64,000 nucleotides of DNA from Sphingomonas aracearum (GCF_003345355.1 NZ_QQNB01000002.1:992001-1056000), one strand, 5' to 3'; positions 8,095 through 17,300 are shown, numbered from the stretch's first letter. Notes: generated by a model from the letters alone, not told the origin. Numbers and translations: made by a program.

Positions 8095-10389
8095 CTAGGC
8101 AACCTGGTCGAGGTTCGATCGGGCACTCAACAGTTGGACGAGCGCCTCGGCGCGCAGCGGTCGGCTGATGTGATAGCCCTGGGCATAGTCGCAGCCGAGT
8201 TCACGCAGAAAGGCCAGGCATGCCTCTTCCTCGATCCCCTCGGCCACCACCTTCAGCCCCAGGCTATGCGCAAGATCGATCGTCGAGCGGACCATCAGCC
8301 CGTCGTTCCTGTTCCGATGCGAGAATTGTACGAAGCTGCGATCGATCTTCAGCTCGGCGAGCGGCAATTGCCGCAGGTAGCTCAGCGTCGACTGGCCGGT
8401 GCCGTAATCGTCCATGGAGATGCCGATGCCCAGCGCGCGATAGCGGTGCAGCGCGGCGACTGCGGCTTCGGGATCGGTCAGCGTCGCTGATTCCGTCACC
8501 TCGAAGATGATGCGGGACGGATCGCCGACATCCTTGCGCAGGATGGCGCGCACGTCCTGCTCGAAATCGGCGGAAGCGACCAGGCGGGCCGACACGTTCA
8601 CCGCGATGGTCACGTCATGGCCGAGCAGGCGCCACCGCACCTGGTCGTGCATGGCCGTCTCCAGCACATGAACGGTCAGCGGACCGATGCGATCGGTCTG
8701 CTCGGCCAGCGGGATGAAGGCATCCGGGCCGATGAAGCCGCGTTCGGGGTGTCGCCACCGGACCAGCGCCTCGACGCTGACGATGCGGTTTTCCGACAGC
8801 AGGAGCTTGGGCTGGTAGTGCACCTCGATGGCGCCACTCGTGAGAGCGTCGTCCAGCTCGCCCATCAGGGTCACCTGGCGCTCCAGCTGAGACTGGTCCG
8901 CTTCCGCCACCCGCCAGAACACGCCTTCGCGCGCCGCTTCTTCCGCCGCAAGGGCAGCGCTGGTGAGGGCGGCTTTCCTGTCGCGCGGGTCGGCATCCAC
9001 CAGCCCGATCGAGACGATCACGTCAACGCGCCGCCCCTCCACCTCCACCGGTTGCAGCATGATCGCGCGCAGCCGCGCAAACAGCTCCCCGGCATCGCCG
9101 ACGGGAGGCAACTCGACGGCCAGCAGACGGTCGGCGAGCCGATAAAGCATCGCCCCGCCGGCGGCGACACTCACGCGATCGGCGATCCGCCGGATGAGGT
9201 CTCCCTCCAGCCGAGCGCCAAGGACGGCGACGAGCTGATCGAACTCGGCGATGCGGACCACCGCGAGCTGCGGACGCTCGTTTCCGGCAGGAGCCGCCAG
9301 CAGTGCCGCTCGGTTCGGCAGGCCCGAGCTCTCGTCAACCATGCGCTGCGTGCGGAAACGATCCAGCACGAGCAGCGCCACGCGACCGCCGGAGACGAGC
9401 AGCAGCAGGAGAAGGCCGGGAGCAAGCGGCACCACCACGCCGCTCCTCTGCAGGACCACGGCGACGGCGAAGAGCAGCAGGACGCCGCCAAGCGTCGCGC
9501 CAGCGAGGGTTGCGGGGCGGCCGCTGCGCGCGATCAGCCACCCCAGCGCCACGGCCAGGAGAAGCATGGGCCATGGGCCCGGCTGGCTCGGCACTCCGCG
9601 CAGCAGCGTTTCGGTGGCGAGCGCCTGGACGATCACTCCCGGCAGCACGCCCCAGTGCGGCGTGCCGTAGCGATCGGCCATCTCCACGGCCGTGCCGCCG
9701 ATCAGGATGTTGCGTCCGCGCACGAGGCGCGGGTCGAAGCGCCCGTCGCGCACCGCCACGAAGCTCAGCCGCGGCAGGCTGGCAGGGTTGATGGTATAAT
9801 CGATCGGAAAGAAGGTATCCGCCGCTCCCGAGCGTCCGGCGATGTACGCGGAAAGGGACGGCCGCGGCGTGCCCTGCGTGATGGTGCCGAACGGCGCCTG
9901 GCGGATGATGCTGTCGCGGTCGGGGGCGATGCTGACGGAGGCGAGAGCGGCATGCTCGCGCAGGATCGCGATCGGCAGTGCATCGATGCTGCGGCGCTCG
10001 CCGGTGCGGGATCGCTGGGCGAAGGTCGGCAGCGCGACCAGACCATTGGCGCGCTTGATCGCCGCCGCCATGGCAGCGTCGCCGGCCGGAGACGAGGCGG
10101 CGGAGAGATCCACGTCGAAGACGATCGACGCGGCCCCGGCGGCGTGCAGCCGGTCGATCACCTGCGCATAATTCTCGCGCGGCCAAGGCCACTGGCGGAT
10201 GGCGGCGGCACTTTCCGCGTCCATCTCGACGACCAGAAGCTTGCCCTTTGCCTCATGGGGGGCAGCGACGATGCGCAACGGGTCCAGCGCGCGGTCGAGC
10301 GGACCATCCACCCCGACCAGCAGCAGGCAAAGGGTGGCGATCGTGCTGGCGATCAGCAACCACGACGTCGGGCGAACAGCTACCTTCAT
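8095..10389 (-). CDS. CHASE2-GGDEF(degenerate)-EAL c-di-GMP phosphodiesterase
   Basis: Membrane sensor enzyme of 764 residues. Order: an N-terminal signal-anchor helix, a periplasmic CHASE2 domain (about 30-290), a cluster of hydrophobic helices (about 290-365), a GGDEF-like domain (about 375-520), then an EAL domain (about 525-755). The GGDEF signature is lost (RLADRL in its place), so cyclase activity is unlikely. The EAL domain keeps its signature residues: EALVRW, EVTES, DDYGTG, KIDRSF, VAEGIE and the AQGY Gln, so it should hydrolyse c-di-GMP. It lies 118 bp downstream of the FecR-domain gene on the same strand, an association that suggests an envelope-sensing unit. The input signal is unknown. 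Confidence 0.9.
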   Translation of the reverse strand: MKVAVRPTSWLLIASTIATLCLLLVGVDGPLDRALDPLRIVAAPHEAKGKLLVVEMDAESAAAIRQWPWPRENYAQVIDRLHAAGAASIVFDVDLSAASSPAGDAAMAAAIKRANGLVALPTFAQRSRTGERRSIDALPIAILREHAALASVSIAPDRDSIIRQAPFGTITQGTPRPSLSAYIAGRSGAADTFFPIDYTINPASLPRLSFVAVRDGRFDPRLVRGRNILIGGTAVEMADRYGTPHWGVLPGVIVQALATETLLRGVPSQPGPWPMLLLAVALGWLIARSGRPATLAGATLGGVLLLFAVAVVLQRSGVVVPLAPGLLLLLLVSGGRVALLVLDRFRTQRMVDESSGLPNRAALLAAPAGNERPQLAVVRIAEFDQLVAVLGARLEGDLIRRIADRVSVAAGGAMLYRLADRLLAVELPPVGDAGELFARLRAIMLQPVEVEGRRVDVIVSIGLVDADPRDRKAALTSAALAAEEAAREGVFWRVAEADQSQLERQVTLMGELDDALTSGAIEVHYQPKLLLSENRIVSVEALVRWRHPERGFIGPDAFIPLAEQTDRIGPLTVHVLETAMHDQVRWRLLGHDVTIAVNVSARLVASADFEQDVRAILRKDVGDPSRIIFEVTESATLTDPEAAVAALHRYRALGIGISMDDYGTGQSTLSYLRQLPLAELKIDRSFVQFSHRNRNDGLMVRSTIDLAHSLGLKVVAEGIEEEACLAFLRELGCDYAQGYHISRPLRAEALVQLLSARSNLDQVA

Positions 10390-10507
10390 TTCCGCTCCGC
10401 AAGGTCCGGGGAAGCGGTCAGAATGGCACGAACTTCCCTAAAGCCGTGTCAATACTGTCGCCGACGCCGCCAGCGCTCCGCCGGCCGGAAGTCGCCGACG
10501 AGAACGG

Positions 10508-12901
10508 TCAGCTCTTCCCCTTGCCGGAGAGGATCGCGTCAGCGGCCTCGCCACCTGCTCCTGCGAGGCCGGCTATCCCCTTCCCGACACCGCGGACGGT
10601 ATCGGCAACCGCTTCCACGAGCGTGTCGGGTTTGGCCGCGTCCTTGCCGGCGTCCGCCGCCGCTTTAGCCGCATCCTTCCCGTCCTTGGCGGCCTGCTTT
10701 GCCGCATCCTCGGCAGCCTTGGCGGCCTCCTTCTGCGCCTGCTCCTGCGCCTTGGCGGCGTCCTTGGCGGCCTTGTCGTCGTTGCCCTTGCCGTTGTTGC
10801 CGTCGATCGCCGCGTCCTTGCCCGGCTTGTCGTTGCCCTTGGCGGCATCGGCGGCTGCCTTCTCGGCGTCCTTCTGATCCTTGGCCGCCTGCTTTGCCGC
10901 ATCCTCCGCGGCCTTGGCGGCGTCCTTCTGTGCCTGCTCCTGCGCCTTGGCGGCGTCTTCGGCGGCCTTGTCGTCGTTGCCCTTGCCGTTGTTGCCGTCG
11001 ACCGCAGCGTCCTTGCCCGGCTTGCCGTTGCCCTTGGCGGCATCGGCGGCTGCCTTCTCGGCGTCCTTCTGATCTTTCGCGGCCTGCTTTGCCGCATCCT
11101 CGGCAGCCTTGGCGGCGTCCTTCTGCGCCTGCTCCTGCGCCTTGGCGGCGTCCTCGGCAGCCTTGTCGTCGTTGCCCTTGCCGTTGTTGCCGTCGATCGC
11201 CGCGTCCTTGCCGGGCTTGTCATTGCCCTTGGCGGCATCGGCGGCTGCCTTCTCGGCGTCCTTCTGATCTTTCGCGGCCTGCTTTGCCGCATCCTCCGCG
11301 GCCTTGGCGGCGTCCTTCTGCGCCTGCTCCTGCGCCTTGGCGGCGTCCTTGGCGGCCTTGTCGTCGTTGCCCTTGCCGTTGTTGCCGTCGACCGCCGCAT
11401 CCTTGCCGGGCTTGTCGTTGCCCTTTCCGGTATCGGCCGGCTTCTCGTCATTCTTCCCCGGAGCGGAGTTACCGCCCGGGCCCTTGTCCGGGTCTACGCC
11501 CGACTTGTCACCGCCCTTGTCGGGCGTGTCGGGCTTCTCGTTATTCTTCCCCGGACCGGCGTTGTCGCCGGGGCCTTTGTCCGGGGCCGCGGCCGGCTTG
11601 TCGTCGCCCTTGCCGGGGGTGTCCGGCTTCTCGTCGTTCTTCCCCGCACCGGCGTTGTCGCCGGGGCCCTTGTCCGGGTCCACGCTTGGCATGTCATCGT
11701 TCTTGCCGGGGCCAGCATTGCCGCCTGTACCGGCATCGGCTGCAGGCTTCTCGTCCACCTTGCCCGGTACGGAAACGTCGGCCGCACCCGTTGCCGGGTT
11801 CGCCGCCGGCTTGTCGGCGACCGTCGCCGGAGGTTCGGGCGCCTTTCCGCCCCCCGCGTTATTCGGCGGTGCGACGCTGCTGCCCGTTCCGCTCTCCTTG
11901 ACCGGGGGGGGTGCCGCGGCCGGGGGCGCCGCTACCAGGTTGGTCGCCGTGGCCGCAGTCGGCAGAACCGCCACGGTTTCGGACCGCACCGCCGCCAGCA
12001 CCGTGCTCGCGCCCGCCATCCCGGTGACCAGGCCACCGGTGGCCGACGACAGGTCGAACGGCTTGGAGGAGATCCGCTCCCCGATCACGGCAGCGGCCGC
12101 CATGTTGTCGAACGTCTCGGCAGCCGGAGCCGTGTCGCGCACGATCGCTGCGGCTGCGGGACCGGCGGCAACGCCGGAGACGGCCACGGTGGCCGCCGCC
12201 CCGATCACCGCCGACGCCGGCGATGCCGTTTCGCCCGGCGTGGAAGTGGCCACGGCGGGCGTCGTCGCCGGAGCCTGATCGGCAGCGGGGGCGGGAGCAT
12301 CCGCAGGCGCCTGCGGATGCGCGGGCGAGTTGATAACGCGGTCCGTGTCGCCGGCCACGCGGAGCTGAAAACGATCCGCGGCACTGATCGTGGCAACGGA
12401 ACCGGGCAGGATCAGATCCCGCGCGCCGCCGTCCAGCGTCGCCACCTCCACCGCACCCTCGACCACCTGCAGCGAGGTGCCGGTTGCATCAACCGTGACG
12501 GAGAAGGTCGTGCCCTTCACGACGGCAGCAAGGTACGGGGTCTGGACCCCGAAATGGGGCACGCCCAGCTTCTCGATCTTGAAGATGGCGTTGCCCCAGT
12601 CCTGCACCATCTTCAGGAAACCGCCGCGGTCGGCCGCGGGAACGGTGACCCGGCTGTTGGGGGAGACCGTCACGAAGTCGCGACCGCGCACCAGCACAGC
12701 CCGGCCGTTGCCACCGACAACCACTTGGTCGCCCGGCGCGACCTCACCGTCGCGCTGCGCGATGCGGCTGACACCCTGGTGCAGCACGGTCACCTTGCCC
12801 GATGCCTCCGTGATGCGCCAGCCCAGCGATTGCGCCATCGCCTGCGAACTCGCGGACGCGAGTATCGCCGCTGCGACAAGCGATAGAACTCGATTCTTCA
12901 T
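10508..12901 (-). CDS. Exported FecR-domain protein with Lys/Asp/Ala-rich tandem repeats
   Basis: A 797-residue exported protein. A signal peptide (cleavage after AMA, about residue 23) is followed by a FecR domain (about 30-190; VLHQGVSRIAQRDGEVAPGD, TPYLAAVVKGTTFSVTV, VVEGAVEVATLDGG). Then come an Ala/Thr/Pro-rich linker, a block of about 23-residue Gly/Lys/Asp/Pro units, and four nearly identical 65-residue units rich in Lys, Ala, Asp and Gln that are predicted to be long helices. The tail (TLVEAVADTVRGVGKGIAGLAG) is more ordinary. It lacks the transmembrane anti-sigma architecture of classical FecR, so iron signalling is not implied. It is divergent from an FhaC/ShlB-type transporter and upstream of a CHASE2-EAL gene. 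Function is unknown. Confidence 0.85.
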   Translation of the reverse strand: MKNRVLSLVAAAILASASSQAMAQSLGWRITEASGKVTVLHQGVSRIAQRDGEVAPGDQVVVGGNGRAVLVRGRDFVTVSPNSRVTVPAADRGGFLKMVQDWGNAIFKIEKLGVPHFGVQTPYLAAVVKGTTFSVTVDATGTSLQVVEGAVEVATLDGGARDLILPGSVATISAADRFQLRVAGDTDRVINSPAHPQAPADAPAPAADQAPATTPAVATSTPGETASPASAVIGAAATVAVSGVAAGPAAAAIVRDTAPAAETFDNMAAAAVIGERISSKPFDLSSATGGLVTGMAGASTVLAAVRSETVAVLPTAATATNLVAAPPAAAPPPVKESGTGSSVAPPNNAGGGKAPEPPATVADKPAANPATGAADVSVPGKVDEKPAADAGTGGNAGPGKNDDMPSVDPDKGPGDNAGAGKNDEKPDTPGKGDDKPAAAPDKGPGDNAGPGKNNEKPDTPDKGGDKSGVDPDKGPGGNSAPGKNDEKPADTGKGNDKPGKDAAVDGNNGKGNDDKAAKDAAKAQEQAQKDAAKAAEDAAKQAAKDQKDAEKAAADAAKGNDKPGKDAAIDGNNGKGNDDKAAEDAAKAQEQAQKDAAKAAEDAAKQAAKDQKDAEKAAADAAKGNGKPGKDAAVDGNNGKGNDDKAAEDAAKAQEQAQKDAAKAAEDAAKQAAKDQKDAEKAAADAAKGNDKPGKDAAIDGNNGKGNDDKAAKDAAKAQEQAQKEAAKAAEDAAKQAAKDGKDAAKAAADAGKDAAKPDTLVEAVADTVRGVGKGIAGLAGAGGEAADAILSGKGKS
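10643..11422 (-). repeat. Four head-to-tail 195-bp repeats in the FecR-domain gene
   Basis: Units begin at 11422, 11227, 11032 and 10837 (minus strand), exactly 195 bp apart, and encode 65 residues each starting GNDKPGKDAA(V/I)DGNNGKG. Copies differ by a few codons; the last is more diverged at its end. High DNA identity implies recent duplication or gene conversion. The preceding part of the gene (about 11423-11745) has a looser series of about 70-bp units. Confidence 0.9.
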
Positions 12902-13041
12902 GACGGTCCCCTTGTTGGTACCGCCTTGATCCAGGCACCGTATGGAAATGCTGTGGGAAGATCCTGAACGGGCAGGTAACTTTCAGAGAGTCTTAGCGAC
13001 TGCGGATTATTCGGGACCCGAAGTGATTTCCGGGGACCTGC

Positions 13042-14691
13042 GTGGCGCGTTTCAGCTTTCTTCAGATTGCGGCTATCCTGCCCGCCCTTGCTGCGCCCGG
13101 TGTGGTGCGGGCGCAGACCGCACTGGATCGCGTCGATCCCTCGCGCGTGGTGGAAAAGGCGCCGAAGCCCGCCGCTCCCGAGACGCAGGCGCCGGTAGAT
13201 GTGCCCGCCGATGGCGGAACGGTTGCCGTTGGCAGCGCGCCGATCACCGTCGGCGCCGTCACGCTGGCGGGCCTGCAGCAGCTGCACCCATCGGATTTCG
13301 CCGACATCTTCGAAATCTATGTCGGCCGCACGCTTTCGCCCGCCGCCCTGGGGGGCCTGGCCGATGCGCTCGCCGCCCGTGCGCGCGACCGTGGCTATCC
13401 GTTCGCGTCCGCGACCATCCTGCCGCAGAGCATGGTGGCCGGCACGATCCGGGTGACCATGGACGAGGGGCGGATCGACGACATCCGCCTGGTCGGCGTG
13501 AAGAATGACGCGGCACTGGCGGCGCTGACGCCGCTCCGCGGCCGATCGGACGTGACCCTGGCCGAACTGGAGCGGCGCCTGCTGCTCGCTGGCGACATCG
13601 ACGGCCTGTGGCTGCGGCGCAGCCGGCTGGTGCGCGAGGGCGAGCGCAACATCCTCGTGGTCGAGATGGGCAGCGATCCGCTATCGGCGCGCATCGGCAT
13701 CGGCAACGACGGGTCACGCCCGGTCGGCCCGGTTCAGGCGGACGTCACGGTCATGGTCGCCCAGCTGCTCGCCGAGGACGACTCGCTCAGCCTGAGTGCG
13801 TTTGCCACGCCGGTCGACCCGCGCGAATTCGCCTATGCGCGGCTGCGCTACGGCAAGCGCGTGAGCACGGCCGGGACCGAAGTATCGATCGCCGTCTCAG
13901 GGTCGCGGACCCGCCCCGGTGCGTACCTGCGCGATTATGACATCGCGGGGCGCAGCTGGACGGTCAATGTCGGCGTGTTGCAGCCGCTTCTGCGCAGCCG
14001 CACCGGCAGCCTGTGGCTCGAAGGCTCGTTCGGCCTGCGCACGGTCAAGCAGGAGCGGGCCGATCGCCTGATCCGCCGCGACCGGCTGAGCGTCCTGCGC
14101 CTTGGTGCCTATGGCTTCTCCCCGCTGGCGGGCGGGCGCCTGCGCGCGGGCGTGACGGTGGCACAGGGGATCGACCTGTTCGATGCAACGCAAGCCGACG
14201 ATCCGCTGGCTTCGCGCCGCGATGCGGACGGCACCTTCACGAGCATCTCGCTCTGGTCCGAATGGTCGGGCGCGGTTGCCGGGCCGCTTTCCGCACAACT
14301 TGGCGTGGCGAGCCAGAAGGCATTCCAGCCGCTGCTGGTCTCGGAGGAGACGGGCCTGGGTGGCGGCTCCTTTCTGCGCGGGTACGATTATAGCGAGCGG
14401 AGCGGCGACGACGGCGTGATGGCGTCCAGCGAGTTACGCCTGAACGTGCTCGATCACGCCGGTCCGGTCAGCAAGCCGCAGCTCTACACCTTCGTGGATG
14501 GCGGACGGGTGACCAATCTCGAGAACGGCTTCGGGACCGGAACCCTGTTCTCCGCCGGCGGCGGCGTCCGCGCCACGCTCGCGCGCACCTTCTCCGCCGA
14601 TATCGGACTGGCGTTTCCCTTGTCCGGACTACGCTATGATAGCGGCGACAGCGATCCCGTGGTCAACTTCCGGCTCTCAAAGCGTTTCTAG
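13042..14691 (+). CDS. FhaC/ShlB/HecB-type outer-membrane two-partner secretion transporter
   Basis: Omp85-family outer-membrane protein of 549 residues. A signal peptide (ending about VRAQ) is followed by a short Pro/Ala-rich linker, POTRA-like domains (about 65-220, with ASATILPQSMVAGTIRVTM) and a 16-strand-type barrel ending in an aromatic (RLSKRF). The FLRGYDYSER segment is the conserved loop-6 type motif of this family. The start is GTG, with only a weak GGGGAC leader. Such proteins export one partner TpsA protein, normally encoded next door. None is found here: the downstream side is an integrated island and the divergent neighbour is the repeat-rich FecR-domain protein. The substrate is therefore open. 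Confidence 0.88.
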   Translation: MARFSFLQIAAILPALAAPGVVRAQTALDRVDPSRVVEKAPKPAAPETQAPVDVPADGGTVAVGSAPITVGAVTLAGLQQLHPSDFADIFEIYVGRTLSPAALGGLADALAARARDRGYPFASATILPQSMVAGTIRVTMDEGRIDDIRLVGVKNDAALAALTPLRGRSDVTLAELERRLLLAGDIDGLWLRRSRLVREGERNILVVEMGSDPLSARIGIGNDGSRPVGPVQADVTVMVAQLLAEDDSLSLSAFATPVDPREFAYARLRYGKRVSTAGTEVSIAVSGSRTRPGAYLRDYDIAGRSWTVNVGVLQPLLRSRTGSLWLEGSFGLRTVKQERADRLIRRDRLSVLRLGAYGFSPLAGGRLRAGVTVAQGIDLFDATQADDPLASRRDADGTFTSISLWSEWSGAVAGPLSAQLGVASQKAFQPLLVSEETGLGGGSFLRGYDYSERSGDDGVMASSELRLNVLDHAGPVSKPQLYTFVDGGRVTNLENGFGTGTLFSAGGGVRATLARTFSADIGLAFPLSGLRYDSGDSDPVVNFRLSKRF

Positions 14692-14878
14692 TTCAGAAGC
14701 CCACAGCAATGCGCTGCCGCCGAATGTCCGCGTTCGGGTGGGAAGCGCGGCGCTGGGAAGCGCGGCGCAAGTGTCGATCGCGGGCGTGCGCGAGTGCGTG
14801 ATACCGCATCGCGATTGCGTCGCCTTTCCGGCGCACAGAAGAATCCCGCGATTTCCTGTGGAAGGGTTATAAAGAAGG

Positions 14879-14897
14879 TGGTGCGCTTACAGGACTC
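14879..14897. repeat. Distal attachment-site repeat (copy of tRNA-Thr 3' end)
   Basis: TGGTG-CGCTTACAGGACTC matches the tRNA-Thr 3' end including CCA (18670-18689) with one base missing. The inner 14 bases CGCTTACAGGACTC are identical and in direct orientation, as expected for attL/attR of a tRNA-targeting element. Confidence 0.75.
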
Positions 14898-14952
14898 ACA
14901 CTGGCTCGGATAAACGGCGGAAAAGTGTGGGTTCTCTGGCTCTCCGACCACC

Positions 14953-14972
14953 GTGGTCCACTTGTGGTCCAC
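14953..14972. repeat. Two GTGGTCCAC motifs at the left end of the island (possible integrase arm sites)
   Basis: Copies at 14953-14961 and 14964-14972, 11 bp apart and both in plus orientation, about 55-75 bp inside the left att repeat. Four more copies lie near the other end. Arm-type integrase binding sites are short repeats placed this way; the role is inferred. Confidence 0.5.
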
Positions 14973-15235
14973 CCACAAAAATGGTCCGGAAGACGGACAC
15001 GCACCTTCGCCGAACGAACCGGTTTGGCACTTTCTAGGACCTTTTCACACGCCTGCTAGTGATCAGCGTTTCGCCCGAGGCGATCAGCGAAGTCGCTGCT
15101 CGATCTATCGCAGTGCCTTCGCATCCACCGAACACACGCCGGCGCTGCGCCTGGCTGCCCTCTTCAAGCCGTCACAATCGAATGAGCTTGTCGGATTTTT
15201 CTTGCTATCCTCGTCAAATATGGCGATGGCTAGGC

Positions 15236-15928
15236 ATGGCTTACGCAGGTGGAAAAGGGCGTTGTTACCAGAGGATCATCAATCTGATGCCGCCTCACAG
15301 AGTCTACATTGAGCTATTCCTCGGATCTGGCGCGGTACTACGGAACAAGCGCCCGGCGGAACTGAGCATTGGCATTGAGATTGACGAACACGTAATATCA
15401 TCTTGGTCTGGACGGCAGACTGCATCGACCACGATCACGCATGGCGACGCCTTCGAGTTTCTGCGGTCACATGAGATCACTCCAGATTACCTAATATACG
15501 CGGATCCGCCATATCTTCCTTGCACGCGCCGAAAGTCGCGTGTGTACCGGCATGACTTAGATGAGGCTGAGCATGTTCGCCTCTTAAGATATTTGGCAGA
15601 ATTGCCCTGTGCAGTCATGATTTCAGGGTACCCCTCAGAACTTTACGATCAGCTTCTACCGGGCTGGCATAAAACAGAGTTTGATGTGGGGTCACAGGTA
15701 GGCCTTCGCGAGGAAGCGGTCTGGCACAACTTCAAACCATCTCCAGTCCTGCATGACTACAGCCATTTCGGTGATGATTTCCGAGAGCGAGAGCGTCTGA
15801 AGCGCAAAGCTGAGCGCTGGCGCCGCCGATTAGAGGCTTTGCCTGAGGGCGAGCGACGCGCGCTAATGTCAGCGATGAACGACCTAATTGCGGATTCTCC
15901 TCTCCAGCCGGAAGCCATTCAATCATGA
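15236..15928 (+). CDS. D12-class (Dam-like) DNA adenine-N6 methyltransferase
   Basis: A 230-residue methylase of the D12 class 1 family. It opens with the family N-terminus MAYAGGKGRCYQRIINLMPP, then the SAM-binding motif YIELFLGSGAV (24-34), an acidic IEIDEH, and the catalytic DPPY (Asp90-Tyr93) that marks adenine-N6 methylation. The ATG at 15236 places GGKG where relatives have it; no good ribosome site is seen. The C-terminal 50 residues are charged and helical. The stop overlaps the start of the next methylase (ATGA), so the two are translationally coupled. No restriction endonuclease is adjacent. Target sequence is unknown. Confidence 0.85.
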   Translation: MAYAGGKGRCYQRIINLMPPHRVYIELFLGSGAVLRNKRPAELSIGIEIDEHVISSWSGRQTASTTITHGDAFEFLRSHEITPDYLIYADPPYLPCTRRKSRVYRHDLDEAEHVRLLRYLAELPCAVMISGYPSELYDQLLPGWHKTEFDVGSQVGLREEAVWHNFKPSPVLHDYSHFGDDFRERERLKRKAERWRRRLEALPEGERRALMSAMNDLIADSPLQPEAIQS

Positions 15929-17166
15929 CTGCATTTTGGACCGCAGATTTGAGTGAGACGCTTTCGTCCGCGCGGCGCGTCGTCAATGCGGCGACTGGCA
16001 CCCGCGACATTGAGAACTGGCTGCGAGCGTATGACATCACGGCGCTTCCATCAACCAACACAGGCGCAGCAGATCTCGCTTTTCAGCGGTGGATGAAATT
16101 CAAGGAAGCGTTCTCACCCAAATTCGTAGTAGACGCGCTAGCCTCCCTTGATCGCCCGCCGACCCATTGCATTGATCCATTCGGAGGCAGCGGCACAACG
16201 GCGCTGACCTGTTCGTTGCTCGGCGTGCGGTGCACAACCACTGAGGTGAACCCGTTTTTGGCCGACTTAATTGAGGCCAAAGTCACGCCCCTCCGCCCTA
16301 CCGCGCTTGCAGACGCATATGTGGCCTGCGTTGATGCCGCAGAGGCGGTGGATCCCGGCTCGTTGTCGCCAGGAGCAGGCGCGCCCGCATCGTTACGGGA
16401 GCCGGGCGTCGGCGGTCGTTTCGTATTTTGGTCGGAAGCAATGGACCGGATCCTCGCACTCCGAGCAGGCCTAATGGCAGTTGACGACGAGGACGCTCGT
16501 CGCATGCTCAGAGTCTTGCTCGGCAGCATTTTGATCGAAGCAAGCAATGTTGTGGTGAACGGTAAGGGGCGACGCTATCGCGGCGGCTGGATGCGGCGCC
16601 GCGTGACCGCAGATCAAGTAGATAGGCTATTTGATGATGCCGTTGCGCGCGCCGCCAGAGATCTGAAAGAGTTCAGCGGTAGAACGCGAGCTGACGTCAC
16701 GATTATCAGAGGCGATACCCGCGTTCGCCTGGATGATGCAGAACAAGCCGACGTGGCCGTGTTTTCTCCGCCATATCCGAACTCGTTCGACTACACCGAC
16801 GTTTATAATCTTGAACTATGGATGCTCGGATATCTGGACGACTCGGCATCGAACAGAGCGCTCCGCCTCTCGACACTTCGATCCCACGTTCAGGTTTCCT
16901 GGTCCCCCGGCGGATCAGATCTTGGCTCGCCGACTTTGGCACTTACGCTACTGGATCTAGACAGGGTGCGACATCGTCTGTGGAATCCAAACCTCGTGTC
17001 GATGGTAGAAGCCTACTTCCAAGACATGGCAGTTGTGTTGAGCAAGTTACGGGACAAGCTCGCGCCGGGCGGTAAGGCAATCATGGTCGCGGGTGACAGC
17101 CGCTACGGTGACGTCCGGGTAGATGTCGGCTCTATCATGGCTGAAGTCGGAACAGAGTTAGGGTAG
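15925..17166 (+). CDS. Second DNA methyltransferase (SPPY-type, N4-cytosine or N6-adenine)
   Basis: A 413-residue amino-methyltransferase of the DNA methylase superfamily. A segment RWMKFKEAFSPKFVVDAL precedes the SAM motif DPFGGSGTT (84-92), and the catalytic SPPYPNSFDYTDVYNLELWM begins at 281, followed by a GDSRYGDVRVDVG strand. About 190 residues between the two motifs probably hold target recognition. The gene overlaps the D12 methylase by 4 bp. It ends at TAG shortly after the last core strand (EVGTELG); the same frame then stays open for 21 codons to a TGA, so the C-terminus may have been shortened by a nonsense change. Base specificity cannot be decided from SPPY alone. Confidence 0.82.
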   Translation: MTAFWTADLSETLSSARRVVNAATGTRDIENWLRAYDITALPSTNTGAADLAFQRWMKFKEAFSPKFVVDALASLDRPPTHCIDPFGGSGTTALTCSLLGVRCTTTEVNPFLADLIEAKVTPLRPTALADAYVACVDAAEAVDPGSLSPGAGAPASLREPGVGGRFVFWSEAMDRILALRAGLMAVDDEDARRMLRVLLGSILIEASNVVVNGKGRRYRGGWMRRRVTADQVDRLFDDAVARAARDLKEFSGRTRADVTIIRGDTRVRLDDAEQADVAVFSPPYPNSFDYTDVYNLELWMLGYLDDSASNRALRLSTLRSHVQVSWSPGGSDLGSPTLALTLLDLDRVRHRLWNPNLVSMVEAYFQDMAVVLSKLRDKLAPGGKAIMVAGDSRYGDVRVDVGSIMAEVGTELG

Positions 17167-17300
17167 TGCGCTTCTACGAGCGCCTTCAGATCATTCTCGA
17201 ACATGACCTCCCAGATAGCACCAGCCCCCTGAGCAGGCGAGTCGCATCGCTCGCGTAATAAACTAGGTCCGCGAGGCCGAGTGCCGCTACTCCGAAACAC

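Larger units (their letters stand above)
14692..15235. other. Gene-free stretch containing the distal att site of the tRNA-Thr island
   Basis: No supported gene. The left part is chromosomal high-GC sequence after the transporter. At 14879-14897 lies a near copy of the 3' end of tRNA-Thr, followed by two GTGGTCCAC motifs. To the right the sequence is visibly less GC-rich and belongs to the island. The adenine methylase frame is open back to 15059, but without a credible start or family homology before 15236. Confidence 0.7.

Noticed and set aside
10643..11422. CRISPR array
   Set aside because: Regular repeats, but contiguous 195-bp units without spacers, and they are in frame within a coding gene.
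15059..15235. Upstream extension of the D12 methylase
   Set aside because: Low-quality sequence with no family homology; the family N-terminus starts at MAYAGGKG.
17103..17300. 65-codon open frame on the minus strand between the integrase and the methylase
   Set aside because: Overlaps the methylase 3' end, no ribosome site or recognisable motif.
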